A DNA stretch of 64,000 bases from Bacteroidales bacterium (GCA_017480145.1 JAFVBF010000034.1:1-64000); one strand, 5' to 3'. Numbered from the stretch's first letter, positions 16,980-25,914 are shown. Notes: generated by a model from the sequence alone, not told the origin. Translations and numbers: made by a program.

Positions 16980-17807
16980 ATGAAACGATTCTTCCTCCTT
17001 GCCTTGGCGGTTCTTATGGCAAGCAGCGCCTTTGCCGCAAGACGCAATCAGAAATCCTCCCGCCAAGAGATAGGTATCAATGGAAATGCCATTTACGTTA
17101 TCGAATACACTTATAACCTGCACGGCGGCAGAGACAATGGTCGCCAGCTTATATGCATTGATTCTATCACTTTTGACAAAAGAGGTAATTTTCAAGACAA
17201 GTTTCGTACAAAGGAGAACACCTATACATGGTATTCCTACTATTTTGATGTAAACGGCTATTCACTCGGGTGGAATGAATATAATGCCCAAAAGCAACTA
17301 ACAGGACGAACCGCCTATCTGAATGACAAGAACGGCAATCGCATCGAACGTACCATATACTTAGGGCAGCAGATGACAAAACGAGAATCCTCTCGATTTG
17401 AGAACAATCAGAAAATCGAAGAGCAGAGTTACGCTCCCGATGGAACAATGACCGAGAAACGCGTTTACAAATATGACGCTCAGGGAAATAACACCGAAAT
17501 GGAGTTCTACAACCGTGAGGGCGAGATGATTCAACGCTATCTGTACAAGTACGATGACAACGGCAACCGTATTGAATGGCGCTATTACGATGCCGATGAA
17601 TTCCTTGTTGCCCTAACCACTTACTATTATGATGACCACAACAACCTCACAGAGGTGAGCTCCTTCAACTATGACGAACACTTAAACTGGAAACACAGTT
17701 ATGTCTACGAATATGATGAGGATGACAATTGGGTGAGACAGACTATCTATCGTAACAATGTCCCTTATCAGGTGATCGAAAGAGAGATTGCATTCCCAGC
17801 ATATTGA
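16980..17807 (+). CDS. Secreted protein with YD/RHS-like repeats
   Basis: 275 residues from ATG 16980, which starts a signal peptide (MKRFFLLALAVLMASSAFA, cleavage near residue 19-20). The rest is a run of short repeats of the kind YKYDAQGNNTEMEFYN, YKYDDNGNRIEWRYYD and YYYDDHNNLTEV, resembling the YD/RHS beta-hairpin repeats and related Bacteroidota secreted repeat proteins. There is no catalytic motif. An in-frame ATG at 16932 would begin before the promoter element and is rejected. It is monocistronic, with a promoter at 16935 and a terminator at 17829. Its function is unknown. Confidence 0.75.
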   Translation: MKRFFLLALAVLMASSAFAARRNQKSSRQEIGINGNAIYVIEYTYNLHGGRDNGRQLICIDSITFDKRGNFQDKFRTKENTYTWYSYYFDVNGYSLGWNEYNAQKQLTGRTAYLNDKNGNRIERTIYLGQQMTKRESSRFENNQKIEEQSYAPDGTMTEKRVYKYDAQGNNTEMEFYNREGEMIQRYLYKYDDNGNRIEWRYYDADEFLVALTTYYYDDHNNLTEVSSFNYDEHLNWKHSYVYEYDEDDNWVRQTIYRNNVPYQVIEREIAFPAY

Positions 17808-17828
17808 TTTTCCCCAAAAAAACGACAT

Positions 17829-17869
17829 AAATAAGGGAAGGACAGCGAACGGCTGTCCTTCCCTTATTT
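17829..17869. terminator. Bidirectional terminator hairpin
   Basis: AAATAAGGGAAGGACAGC (17829-17846) is an exact complement of the arm at 17852-17869, with a 5-base loop. The A/T ends serve both directions. It separates the secreted repeat protein gene from the converging nuclease-like gene that ends the transketolase operon. Confidence 0.88.
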
Positions 17870-17883
17870 AATACGATATCCCT

Positions 17884-18609
17884 TCACTGTTCAAACAGTG
17901 GCAATGATGATGATTGAAACGTTTCACATGACTGACAATGGAGTTTATACGGACAAGGATAAGGGCTGTCGCATTGGACTCCCATACGCACTGAGGGTTC
18001 CGGAGCATACAACAGATTTCGGAAACAACCAACCTGCCGAGCCACGTCAGACATAGCCGCAGTTGCATCAGGTAAATAATCCTCCACAACGAAACCACCA
18101 CTCCCATCATTGTAAACAAGACTGAAAGAGGACAAATGCAGAGCGTGACCATATGTGCGTAGCACAGCCAGGCTATTCTCTATTACATAGCACTGAATAG
18201 CAATGTCGCTCAAGAATACCTTTTTTGCCATCCTGCTATTCTTCACTTCAAAAACAGACAAATTGCCTTCTGATGACTTGTGCACCACATCAGCCAAAAC
18301 CAAAACATCGTCATAGAGAAATCCAGCCTCAAAAAGGACTACTTCATCTGACTGGGATAGGAGTTCTGCCGTTTTGCCAGGATACAAATCCATCTGATGC
18401 CCCAATAGCTGATTGAGAGCAATACCTTGTGGAAAAGTGGCTTTGTATGTGTTCTCAAAATCTCGTCCCTTTTGGAAACGAGCAAAAGTCTCGGCATCAA
18501 AATGAGCCCAACGGGGGTGATAGACATCATAATAAAGGGCCTTCACACACTGAAGACCCCTTATATATTTACTTTTCGTAAGAAGATGCTTTTTTGCCAT
18601 ATGAGACAA
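17884..18609 (-). CDS. Cas4/DUF2779-like PD-(D/E)XK nuclease family protein
   Basis: 241 residues. It opens LTKSKYIRGLQCVKALYYDV, the N-terminal pattern of the DUF2779 and Cas4-like families. The nuclease core is visible as VLVLADVVHK (metal-binding Asp) and FEVKNS (E-x-K). The C-terminus carries CPYKLHCQSC, a Cys cluster which with the first Cys could hold an iron-sulfur centre as in Cas4 and AddB. DUF2779 proteins are usually twice this long. No cas genes are near. It starts 37 bases after the transketolase C-half gene, as the last gene of that operon. ATG 18600 is an alternative start. Its substrate is unknown. Confidence 0.65.
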   Translation of the reverse strand: MSHMAKKHLLTKSKYIRGLQCVKALYYDVYHPRWAHFDAETFARFQKGRDFENTYKATFPQGIALNQLLGHQMDLYPGKTAELLSQSDEVVLFEAGFLYDDVLVLADVVHKSSEGNLSVFEVKNSRMAKKVFLSDIAIQCYVIENSLAVLRTYGHALHLSSFSLVYNDGSGGFVVEDYLPDATAAMSDVARQVGCFRNLLYAPEPSVRMGVQCDSPYPCPYKLHCQSCETFQSSSLPLFEQ

Positions 18610-18646
18610 CTCTATCCTTCATTGACAAACATATTGGCTACTAGCC

Positions 18647-19606
18647 TTATGCCTGCTTACGATTCAAAACAGCATGGACTTTTTCGACAATATTGACAGC
18701 CCTAAGGCCATAGTTAGTCAACATCTCGTCTGGTGTGCCACTCTCACCGAAACGGTCATCCACTGCGACATACTCCATTGGCGTGGGACAATGCATTGCA
18801 AGTACCTGTGCAACACTATCGCCTAAACCACCATTGAAGAGGTGTTCCTCGCAAGTAACCACGGCACGTGTCTTACGAGCAGAAGCAATGATAGCCTGCT
18901 TATCCAACGGTTTAATAGTATGGATATTGATAACCTCTGCACTGATACCTTCGGTCTCAAGTGCCTTCGCTGCTTCAAGGGCTTCCCATACCAAATGTCC
19001 GCAGGCGAACAGAGTTACATCTTTACCCTCATTGAGTATCTGAGCCTTGCCAATAACAAACTCATCGTTTTCGGAGGTAAAGTTTGGCATTTTGGATCGA
19101 CCCAAACGTAAATAAACCGGACCATTAAACTTTGCTGCCGCCAACGTGGCCAAACGAGCTTGATTGAAATCGCATGGGACCAAAACCGTCATGTTAGGAA
19201 GCCCTTTCATGAGTCCGATATCTTCCATGGTTTGATGCGTTGCGCCATCTTCGCCCAACGAAATGCCCGCATGAGAACCACAAATCTTTACATTCTTGTT
19301 GCTATACGCTACCACTTGACGGATCTGATCATAGACACGTCCAGTGACAAACTCTGCAAAACCTCCAAGAAAAGGAATCTTTCCGCAGAGTGATAGTCCC
19401 GCTGCAATACCGACCATGTTGGCCTCTGCGATGCCACACTGCACCAATCTGTCTGGAAATTCCTTAGCAAAAGAATCCATTTTGACCGAACCGCACACGT
19501 CGGCAGTAAGAGCCACCACATCGGTATTCTGGCGACCTGCCTCAAGAAGACCTTCGCCAAAACCAGCACGAAGTTCTTTAGATTTCTGATTTTCGTATGT
19601 TTTCAT
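18647..19606 (-). CDS. Transketolase, C-terminal half
   Basis: 319 residues holding the pyrimidine-binding and C-terminal domains of transketolase. AGFGEGLLEAGRQNTDVVAL, CGIAEANMVGIAAGLSLCGK (the Glu that activates thiamine diphosphate), SHAGISLGEDGATHQTMEDI and VYLRLGRSKMPN are recognisable. With the N-terminal half it forms the enzyme that moves two-carbon units in the pentose phosphate pathway. The two halves are separate proteins, a known arrangement. Here the halves are separated by a VWA-protein gene rather than being adjacent. The gap to the VWA gene is 65 bases. Confidence 0.95.
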   Translation of the reverse strand: MKTYENQKSKELRAGFGEGLLEAGRQNTDVVALTADVCGSVKMDSFAKEFPDRLVQCGIAEANMVGIAAGLSLCGKIPFLGGFAEFVTGRVYDQIRQVVAYSNKNVKICGSHAGISLGEDGATHQTMEDIGLMKGLPNMTVLVPCDFNQARLATLAAAKFNGPVYLRLGRSKMPNFTSENDEFVIGKAQILNEGKDVTLFACGHLVWEALEAAKALETEGISAEVINIHTIKPLDKQAIIASARKTRAVVTCEEHLFNGGLGDSVAQVLAMHCPTPMEYVAVDDRFGESGTPDEMLTNYGLRAVNIVEKVHAVLNRKQA

Positions 19607-19671
19607 AAAATATATGTTTTTTTTTACAGATCAAACATTCAAACTCTCCCTAAACCTTACCATTGCATTTT

Positions 19672-21078
19672 TCATAGAGTTAGATGGCGCAACTCAGCCG
19701 AAGCCATAGAAAACCTCAACGTTCGGACCGCACTATAGGCATTAGACTGCCTCGGGCGCGCAACCAACTGATAGTCACCTGGCATCAGCAAGATACGCTC
19801 GCCAGAATCGCCAGTATTCACATCGCAGACCCAAAATAATTTCCCATCCTTCATAGCAAATATGCTACCTACCATGGCAGTCTTTGACTTGGACAAAGTA
19901 AGCATTCCAGGTGTTGGAAGACTGAGATCGGTTGAAGCATCGCCCCGTATCTCAATCCCTTGCAGAATCACTGATGGTCGACTAAGCACTTCAATATCAT
20001 AAATACCAGCCAGATAAGACATCTTATCTCCTGTCTGCTGCCTACTAAGGACCTCTGCCCTACCCTGCTGGCGCACCAAGACTTCATAAACAGGTGTTGC
20101 CCAGGTGGTTTTAGTCCCGTCCAAACGAATACTCAACTGCCCCTGATCAATACGGGCTTTGAGGATTGAAACCTGATTTGGAGGAAATGTCTGACGTAGG
20201 AAATGGGTTTCTGGCTTGGTGAAAAAGGTCACATCATAAGAGACCAGAGGATCTATAAGAAATGTGTCCGGGATAGCATCTGTACTGCTGCTGTATAACG
20301 TTGTATAACGGGCGATACCTGTCTGACTATCATAAAAGGCTACAGGAAACGAGGTCTCATAGGGCAGGCCATCTGCATCAGTCACACGCAGCGAAACACG
20401 AGACATCTCATCGGCCTGACGCAGCACATCAAAAAGGGCTGCGCTATACATCTCTTCTGATGATAGGAATAAAAAACGACCTGCGCATGAGAGGTCCTGC
20501 TTAAAGCCATCACGGCTGCCAATTCCCAAGATGAATGTCTGCACAATGACACCGCTCATCTGTACATGACGAGCCACCTCACAGATGTCTCCAGCACAAT
20601 CATCAATGCCATCAGTAATAATGAGTATAATATTGCGTTCAGAACCCATCTGGGCAAAATCATCAAGAGAATTGGTTAGAGCCGATGAAGCATCACAATT
20701 GCCACTGGGTACCAACGTCTTGATTTTGGCCTGCAACTTATATAAGTTGTTATCCTCAAAAGGGACCTCTAACCGCGTCCCATACGATTCGTCATTGAGA
20801 TGGCCAAACACGCGTAAAGCAACGTCAATATTCCGCTGACCAGCAATGCTATCCAAGAAACGCAGCAGTACCTGTTGAGTAATCTTGATTTTAGCATCAC
20901 TCTGCCAGGTATCCCACATACTCTTTGAGCAATCCAAAATGAGAAGTAGGTGAGTTTTCTGTTCCGCTACGACAGGCTGCGCCACAACCCTCTCTTTCTT
21001 ACGCTGCTGTGCCTGACCAGGCACCATCACAAGAAAAAGGGCGAATAAGACGACTAACCTGAACCTACAATCTTTCAT
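19672..21078 (-). CDS. Secreted VWA domain protein
   Basis: 468 residues with a signal peptide (about residues 1-24, ending PGQAQ). A von Willebrand A domain follows, with the MIDAS motif D49-C-S-K-S53 in LLILDCSKSMWD and the IIITDGIDD segment. Beyond about residue 230 come beta-rich stretches like carboxypeptidase-regulatory or PEGA domains (LPYETSFPVAFYD, GDYQLVARPRQ). VWA domains bind protein partners through a metal ion; no enzyme activity is indicated. The protein must be periplasmic or surface-bound, yet its gene lies between the two halves of the cytoplasmic transketolase. The reason for that order is unknown. Confidence 0.9.
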   Translation of the reverse strand: MKDCRFRLVVLFALFLVMVPGQAQQRKKERVVAQPVVAEQKTHLLLILDCSKSMWDTWQSDAKIKITQQVLLRFLDSIAGQRNIDVALRVFGHLNDESYGTRLEVPFEDNNLYKLQAKIKTLVPSGNCDASSALTNSLDDFAQMGSERNIILIITDGIDDCAGDICEVARHVQMSGVIVQTFILGIGSRDGFKQDLSCAGRFLFLSSEEMYSAALFDVLRQADEMSRVSLRVTDADGLPYETSFPVAFYDSQTGIARYTTLYSSSTDAIPDTFLIDPLVSYDVTFFTKPETHFLRQTFPPNQVSILKARIDQGQLSIRLDGTKTTWATPVYEVLVRQQGRAEVLSRQQTGDKMSYLAGIYDIEVLSRPSVILQGIEIRGDASTDLSLPTPGMLTLSKSKTAMVGSIFAMKDGKLFWVCDVNTGDSGERILLMPGDYQLVARPRQSNAYSAVRTLRFSMASAELRHLTL

Positions 21079-21140
21079 GGATTTTTATGCCGGGACGATG
21101 AGGGCACAAGGCTACAAGAATGCTATTCCAGAAATATCCA

Positions 21141-21992
21141 TTAATAGTCACCCAATTCCGTTTCGCCTATCTGCGCTAATGCCTTAGGCAAATCCTCATC
21201 ACTGAGGACACTACCGTGATATTTATTGATACCCTGCATGAAGTCAACTCCATAACCCATTTCTGTAGTCAGAATGACGACCACGGGAGCACATTGCCCA
21301 CTCATGGCCCGAGCCTGAGACATGCCATCGAGCACCTGCAGCATGTCATTGCCATTTTTGATAACCACTACGCGCCATTTAAAAGACTCAAACTTGGCTT
21401 TCAAATCGCCCAAGTCCATGACCTGATCTGTGCGTCCGTCTATCTGCTGACGATTGTAGTCGATGGTGGCAATAAGGTTGTCCACTCCTTTTGCCCCTGC
21501 AAACATGACAGCCTCCCAAATCTGACCCTCTTGTAACTCTCCATCGCCATGAAGGGTATAGACCAAATGTGAGTCACCCGTCATTTTCTTGCCTAATGCG
21601 GCACCAATACCAACCGAAAGTCCCTGTCCCAAAGACCCAGAAGCCATACGGATGCCAGGAAGATTGTGTGCCGTAGAAGGATGACCTTGAAGACGCGTGC
21701 CAAACTTCCGAAACGTTCCCAACTCATTAACGGGGAAATAGCCCACACGAGCCATGACGCTATAGATAACCGGGGTGATATGTCCTTGAGAGACAAAGAG
21801 CATATCCTGATCTCTACCATCCATGGTAAAATTCTTAGGGTCGTGTCGCATAAGCGAAAAATACATGGCCGTCATCCAATCAGCCGTTCCGAGAGAGCCA
21901 CCCGGATGGCCTGATTTGGCAGCCGTGGTCATACGAAGAATATCTCTACGCACCTGCGTAGCAATAGTTTTGAGTTCTTGGGGAGTTTTCAT
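21141..21992 (-). CDS. Transketolase, N-terminal half
   Basis: 283 residues with the thiamine diphosphate-binding domain. AAKSGHPGGSLGTADWMTAM opens it. HGDGELQEGQIWEA to IDYNRQQ is the GDG-to-N cofactor and metal motif, and GTRLQGHPS and GIRMASGSLGQGLSVGIG are substrate-channel segments. It pairs with the C-terminal half encoded at 18647-19606. It begins 9 bases after the lipoprotein gene stop, so the promoter at 22491 likely drives all five genes down to the nuclease-like gene. Confidence 0.95.
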   Translation of the reverse strand: MKTPQELKTIATQVRRDILRMTTAAKSGHPGGSLGTADWMTAMYFSLMRHDPKNFTMDGRDQDMLFVSQGHITPVIYSVMARVGYFPVNELGTFRKFGTRLQGHPSTAHNLPGIRMASGSLGQGLSVGIGAALGKKMTGDSHLVYTLHGDGELQEGQIWEAVMFAGAKGVDNLIATIDYNRQQIDGRTDQVMDLGDLKAKFESFKWRVVVIKNGNDMLQVLDGMSQARAMSGQCAPVVVILTTEMGYGVDFMQGINKYHGSVLSDEDLPKALAQIGETELGDY

Positions 21993-22001
21993 GATATGAT
22001 T

Positions 22002-22439
22002 TTATTTCTTTTGTTCTTTTTCTGTCTGACTTTCTGGCAATTTAAAGACATACTGCCGACTATTTTGGTCATAAGCCCATAGTTCCTTACCTTTCCGAAT
22101 ACACTTCACCGAGAAAGTATTTTCTTCCGAGTCATGTATGGTTCCCGTTCCCTTGTCTCCCGTCATTGTCACATGTCCCCATACGGGACCCTTCTCATCA
22201 TAAGAAGACACATACACGGTTTCACTCTTAGCCGAGGGCTGCGCCATAGGCTTTTTCTTAACCACAGGGGCAGGTGCGGGTGCCGGCATAGGTTCTGGCT
22301 CTGGTTCTGGCTCTATTATAGTGTCTATCACCACCTGAGGCACCGTCTCTACCACGGGTGCAGCGGTATTCTGACGGCATGATGTCATTGCAAACAAAGC
22401 ACACCCCACAATACCCGTCATCATTTTCTGAATGTTCAT
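22002..22439 (-). CDS. Small lipoprotein with Pro/Glu-rich linker
   Basis: 145 residues from ATG 22439 (MNIQKMMTGIVGCALFAMTSC), a lipoprotein signal with Cys near residue 21. A low-complexity linker of EPEPEPEP and MPAPAPAP repeats follows. The C-terminal domain is small and beta-rich (YVSSYDEKGPVWGHVTMTGD, then GTIHDSEENTFSVKC), and the tail is Lys/Glu-rich. The longer frame to 22517 would start upstream of the promoter and is rejected. The linker suggests reaching across the periplasm. No family is recognised. It is the first gene of the transketolase operon. Confidence 0.75.
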   Translation of the reverse strand: MNIQKMMTGIVGCALFAMTSCRQNTAAPVVETVPQVVIDTIIEPEPEPEPMPAPAPAPVVKKKPMAQPSAKSETVYVSSYDEKGPVWGHVTMTGDKGTGTIHDSEENTFSVKCIRKGKELWAYDQNSRQYVFKLPESQTEKEQKK

Positions 22440-22490
22440 AGACTTATCGGTTTTACCCAACTGAAAGAGGGATGAATCAAATACAGAGTG

Positions 22491-22498
22491 CAAAGGTA
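22491..22498 (-). promoter_or_regulatory. Promoter of the lipoprotein-transketolase operon
   Basis: On the minus strand the site reads TACCTTTG then CACTC, a strong TAnnTTTG match. The implied start near 22484 leaves about 45 bases before the lipoprotein ATG at 22439. Confidence 0.75.
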
Positions 22499-22599
22499 CT
22501 ATTTTTTCAGAAACCACATAGTGAAACAGGAGTATGTTCAGGGTGACAACAACACTTATTCTTTGCCAAAGTCCAAAGACTAAATAGGGCTTTTTTCAT

Positions 22600-23169
22600 T
22601 CACTCTGAAATCGTCTTTATAACTCGTGCAGGAACCCCGCCCACAACAGTGTTAGAAGGGACATCTTTTGTGACCACCGCACCAGCTGCAACAACAGCAC
22701 CATCCCCCACAGTCACGCCAGCCAAAATTGTGGCATTGGAGCCTATCCAGACACGTCTTCCGATATGGATGGGGGCATAACTCATACTATGGCGATACTC
22801 TGGCATAAGCTCGTGGTTGATGGTGGCAAGCACGACATTGTGCCCAATCAGAGCACCTTCGTCAATAGTAATGCCGCCTTGGTCTTGGAACTTGCACCCC
22901 ATATTGATGAACACGCCTTCGCCAAGCATAGTGTTCTTGCCACAATCCGTATGGAATGGAGGGAACACGCAGACAGAATCAGGAATAGGACGACCCAATA
23001 ATTGTTCCAATAATATGTGTAATTCGGAGGGTTCATGATAACGTCCATTGATTTCCGCCGTAATACGCAATGCCTCTTGCGACAACTGATGAAACATTTG
23101 GTGCACTTCTGAATTAGCCTCTACAGGACGGCCAGAATTCATAAAATCTCTGAATTGTTGTATTGTCAT
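22600..23169 (-). CDS. Hexapeptide-repeat sugar O-acetyltransferase (Maa/LacA-like)
   Basis: 189 residues. The N-terminal helix segment ([19 protein letters not shown]) is like the maltose acetyltransferase cap. The left-handed beta-helix runs from about residue 75 with [31 protein letters not shown] (catalytic His), [20 protein letters not shown] and [13 protein letters not shown], ending GGVPARVIK. It transfers acetyl from acetyl-CoA to a sugar hydroxyl. ATG 23169 fits the family; ATG 23202 ([11 protein letters not shown]) is possible and would put the start 10 bases after the YqaA-like stop. It is the last gene of the MATE operon. Confidence 0.9.
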   Translation of the reverse strand: MTIQQFRDFMNSGRPVEANSEVHQMFHQLSQEALRITAEINGRYHEPSELHILLEQLLGRPIPDSVCVFPPFHTDCGKNTMLGEGVFINMGCKFQDQGGITIDEGALIGHNVVLATINHELMPEYRHSMSYAPIHIGRRVWIGSNATILAGVTVGDGAVVAAGAVVTKDVPSNTVVGGVPARVIKTISE

Positions 23170-23211
23170 TTCTTTATTGATTGAATTATTCAAACGATTC
23201 ATGGATAGCAA

Positions 23212-23664
23212 TCAGACTCCTCCTACACAATAGAACAATACTGTCCATATAGAAAAACGCAATGCTTTTCCAAGCAGCATAAATACAGCACTTTTAACCA
23301 CAGGACAACGATAAAAACCAAGAGCGATAGCAAACACGTCACCAACAATAGGCAGCCATGTGAACAGTGCAAGCCACACTCCCCAGCGTTCAACCCTGAC
23401 CCGTTGTTTTTCCAAAGTCTCACGACTGACCCGGAACCATCGTTCAATCCATTCCCATTTTCCCATCCACCCTATTGCGAAGGAAGTGAGACCACCAAGC
23501 CAATTGCCCAGCGTAGCCCATAGAAGGCATGGCAACGGACTTACTCCCGCCACCAACATCCCCACGAGCAGTGCATCAGAAGAGAACGGTATTACAGTAG
23601 CGGCCAAAAACGACCCTACAAATAGTCCCAACAAGCCCCAACTTTGCAGAAATGAAAGCATCAA
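23212..23664 (-). CDS. YqaA-like DedA-superfamily membrane protein
   Basis: 150 residues, nearly all hydrophobic, with four or so membrane segments. GSFLAATVIPFSSDALLVGML, GNWLGGLTSFAIGWMGK and FTWLPIVGDVFAIALGFYR match the short YqaA branch of the DedA/VTT superfamily. These proteins are linked to lipid flipping and membrane homeostasis; the exact role of YqaA is not known. ATG 23664 or the next codon 23661 could start it. It lies 10 bases after the uracil-DNA glycosylase-like gene. Confidence 0.85.
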   Translation of the reverse strand: MMLSFLQSWGLLGLFVGSFLAATVIPFSSDALLVGMLVAGVSPLPCLLWATLGNWLGGLTSFAIGWMGKWEWIERWFRVSRETLEKQRVRVERWGVWLALFTWLPIVGDVFAIALGFYRCPVVKSAVFMLLGKALRFSIWTVLFYCVGGV

Positions 23665-23674
23665 AGTAGAAAAA

Positions 23675-24265
23675 TCATAAAATTCCGATGGACAACATCA
23701 TCGTTCTATAATAGGCAGCCTTTTCCTTTATCGGCATTGGATATGCACGAGAGGAGGAAGGCATACGATGCAAACGCATCTCACGCCTTCCTATAATGAA
23801 GGAAGCACACCCACCCAACTTCGGAAGACGGACTCCATAATCCATACAGACAACCTCAGAGGCTTTCTGTCCCGTACATACGATGTCATGACAGAGTGGA
23901 AGTTGTTCTAATAGATTGAGGATATCGGTTTTCTCCACGATTTCCAAAAATTTGTCGGAAGCATTGCCATGCAACCTACGGACCGCAACAGCAGCATCAT
24001 ATAAAGCCACCCCCCGCTCCTTCAGCAACATCTCAATGGCCTCACGTCGAAAGGTCTTATTTTCTGCATCTACCAGCCGCTGTGAATCACCATAAAAGAC
24101 CTCACCCATGATTTCCCACATCATATTGGTGCGATTGGGGTAAAAAAAATCCATACACCACCGATGCCTTGGAGGCGGGAAACTACCCAGCATCAATAGG
24201 CGTGCATTCTCTGGCAGGAACGGCTTCAATGGATGCCTTTCGAAGGAAATAGCCTCGTCATTCAT
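23675..24265 (-). CDS. Uracil-DNA glycosylase family protein
   Basis: 196 residues from ATG 24265 (MNDEAISFERHPLKPFLPEN). LLMLGSFPPPRHRWCMDFFY fits the water-activating loop region of the UDG superfamily, DIVCTGQKASEV is a central strand, and HRMPSSSRAYPMPI is the H-x-P-S-x-S-type closing motif. These enzymes remove uracil or mismatched bases from DNA; the subgroup is not settled. The start overlaps the MATE stop as ATGA, indicating translational coupling. The longer frame to 24430 runs inside the MATE gene and is rejected. Confidence 0.88.
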   Translation of the reverse strand: MNDEAISFERHPLKPFLPENARLLMLGSFPPPRHRWCMDFFYPNRTNMMWEIMGEVFYGDSQRLVDAENKTFRREAIEMLLKERGVALYDAAVAVRRLHGNASDKFLEIVEKTDILNLLEQLPLCHDIVCTGQKASEVVCMDYGVRLPKLGGCASFIIGRREMRLHRMPSSSRAYPMPIKEKAAYYRTMMLSIGIL

Positions 24266-25623
24266 GCCGACCTCCTTTTCGAAAGAACAATCTGGTATGA
24301 CGCAACACATAGCGTGGTCAATGCCTCGGACACTGGAATGGCCAGCCACAGTCCTTGTTCTCCAATCCACACTGGCAGTATCAAGAAACTCGCCACCATG
24401 AATATAACTCCACGTAACAATGTGACCCATACAGCAATTGCAGGCCGTTCAATACTCTGGCAGTAGCCAACATAACAAATATTCACCGCCAGAAACAAGC
24501 AACCTATTGAATACAGTGGCAAACCAGCCGATGCAAGCCCATAGGCTCCTGCATCCGCATCAAGAAAGACCGAGACAATGTGTGGAGCAAAAAAGAAAAA
24601 TGCCACCATAACCAAGAATCCACACAAACACCCAACACCAAGACTAAAGCGAAACGTCCTTCGGACTTTGTCCAATGAACCAGCACCGTGATTAAAACTA
24701 ATAATAGGCTGGGCAGACTGTGCCACAGCAAAAAGCAACATATAGACCAACGGGAAAAGATAGCACACGATACTATAAGCCGCCACGCCATCATCGCCCA
24801 AATAATGAAGAAACATTAAGTTACCCGTCAACATCATGACAGCAACCGCCACTTCTGCCACCAGACTTGGCAGCCCCGCACGGGCTATATAGCCCAAATT
24901 ACGCCGTGTCAGCCTTCGTCCCGTCTTAGTCATCTTGACACGATACAGCCGCAAAGTTTTACAACGGTATCTCATATAGTAAATCACCATGAACATTCCT
25001 GTCAGACTGCCGATGTCCGTGGCCAACGAGGCCCCTTTAAGTCCCAACCCGCAAGGGAAGATAAAGACATAATCCAGCACACCATTGACAATAGAAAGCA
25101 CGATATTCACCATCATTGCATAGCGGGGAGAGCCATCCAAACGAATAATAAACATACCCAAACAGCCTATCAACGAAAAAAGGCAAGTGGGCATAAACCA
25201 CATATAGTACTCTCGGGCATAAGGATACAGTTCACCCGTTGCCCCCAAAAGACTCAAAATCGCATCAGGGAAAATGTAACATACTGCCGCCACCAAAAAA
25301 GCAACAACAATACCAGCACCATAAGCTTGCGTTACATTGATACGTGCAGCCTTAACATTGCCATGAGACAAATGAATCGCCACCACAACACTTGCACCAC
25401 CTCCAATCATCATACCGAGACCATTAATAAGCATCATGATTGGACCGATTAGGTTGATGGCAGCCAAACCGTAACTGCCCAAGCCATGCCCAACGAAGAT
25501 GCCATCAGTGACGATAAACAACATACTGAAAACCATACCAAGTACCGTGGGCAAAAAAATACTGACAAAAACCCGACGGACATTGCTGGACCCAAAATCT
25601 ATACTATCTCTATTATCATTCAT
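24262..25623 (-). CDS. MATE family efflux transporter
   Basis: 453 residues from ATG 25623 (MNDNRDSIDF); ATG 25656 would add 11 residues. About twelve membrane segments in two similar halves are seen, starting FLPTVLGMVFSMLFIVTDGIFVGHGLG, with the MATE-type AINLIGPIMMLINGLGMMIG and QSAQPIISFNHGAG patterns. It exports drugs or metabolites in exchange for Na+ or H+. It is the first gene of a four-gene operon whose promoter region carries a perfect inverted repeat, suggesting a dedicated repressor. Confidence 0.95.
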   Translation of the reverse strand: MNDNRDSIDFGSSNVRRVFVSIFLPTVLGMVFSMLFIVTDGIFVGHGLGSYGLAAINLIGPIMMLINGLGMMIGGGASVVVAIHLSHGNVKAARINVTQAYGAGIVVAFLVAAVCYIFPDAILSLLGATGELYPYAREYYMWFMPTCLFSLIGCLGMFIIRLDGSPRYAMMVNIVLSIVNGVLDYVFIFPCGLGLKGASLATDIGSLTGMFMVIYYMRYRCKTLRLYRVKMTKTGRRLTRRNLGYIARAGLPSLVAEVAVAVMMLTGNLMFLHYLGDDGVAAYSIVCYLFPLVYMLLFAVAQSAQPIISFNHGAGSLDKVRRTFRFSLGVGCLCGFLVMVAFFFFAPHIVSVFLDADAGAYGLASAGLPLYSIGCLFLAVNICYVGYCQSIERPAIAVWVTLLRGVIFMVASFLILPVWIGEQGLWLAIPVSEALTTLCVASYQIVLSKRRSA

Positions 25624-25638
25624 AATATCATTAGTATT

Positions 25639-25677
25639 CCTATAGGTTCGATTCATTAACGAAGATAAACCTATAGG
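25639..25677. promoter_or_regulatory. Inverted repeat at the MATE promoter, candidate operator
   Basis: CCTATAGGTT (25639-25648) and AACCTATAGG (25668-25677) are exact reverse complements, each containing the self-palindrome CCTATAGG, with centres 29 bases apart. The right arm overlies the predicted transcription start. It looks like a pair of operator half-sites, or a leader stem-loop. No regulator gene is adjacent. Confidence 0.55.
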
Positions 25678-25681
25678 GATG

Positions 25682-25689
25682 CAAAGATA
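25682..25689 (-). promoter_or_regulatory. Promoter of the MATE operon
   Basis: The minus strand reads TATCTTTG then CATCCC, an exact TAnnTTTG after a T-run. Transcription would start near 25675. Confidence 0.75.
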
Positions 25690-25845
25690 CAAAAAACACA
25701 AGACAACTAATTCTGGACACCCTTAGTGTCCTCGCATTGCCATCATAGCCGTTCTTGATGGCTTTCAAGCTTATCAATGCTACAATTCTATCTATTTAAG
25801 TATTCGGTGAATGTTTTGACACCCTGGTTATCCCACAGCACAAAA

Positions 25846-25877
25846 CAGAGCAGGCAGTCATCAAACTGCCCGCTCTG
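25846..25877 (-). terminator. Terminator of the SGNH hydrolase gene
   Basis: CAGAGCAGGCAGT pairs with ACTGCCCGCTCTG with one mismatch around a 6-base loop. On the minus strand it is followed by TTTTGT. It lies about 40 bases beyond the stop at 25915. Confidence 0.75.
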
Positions 25878-25914
25878 CACTTTATACATACAACAAACTT
25901 GGAAAGTTTCAAAT

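Noticed and set aside
17884..18609. Cas4 as part of a CRISPR system
   Set aside because: No repeats, cas1 or cas2 in the window. The gene is at the end of a metabolic operon.
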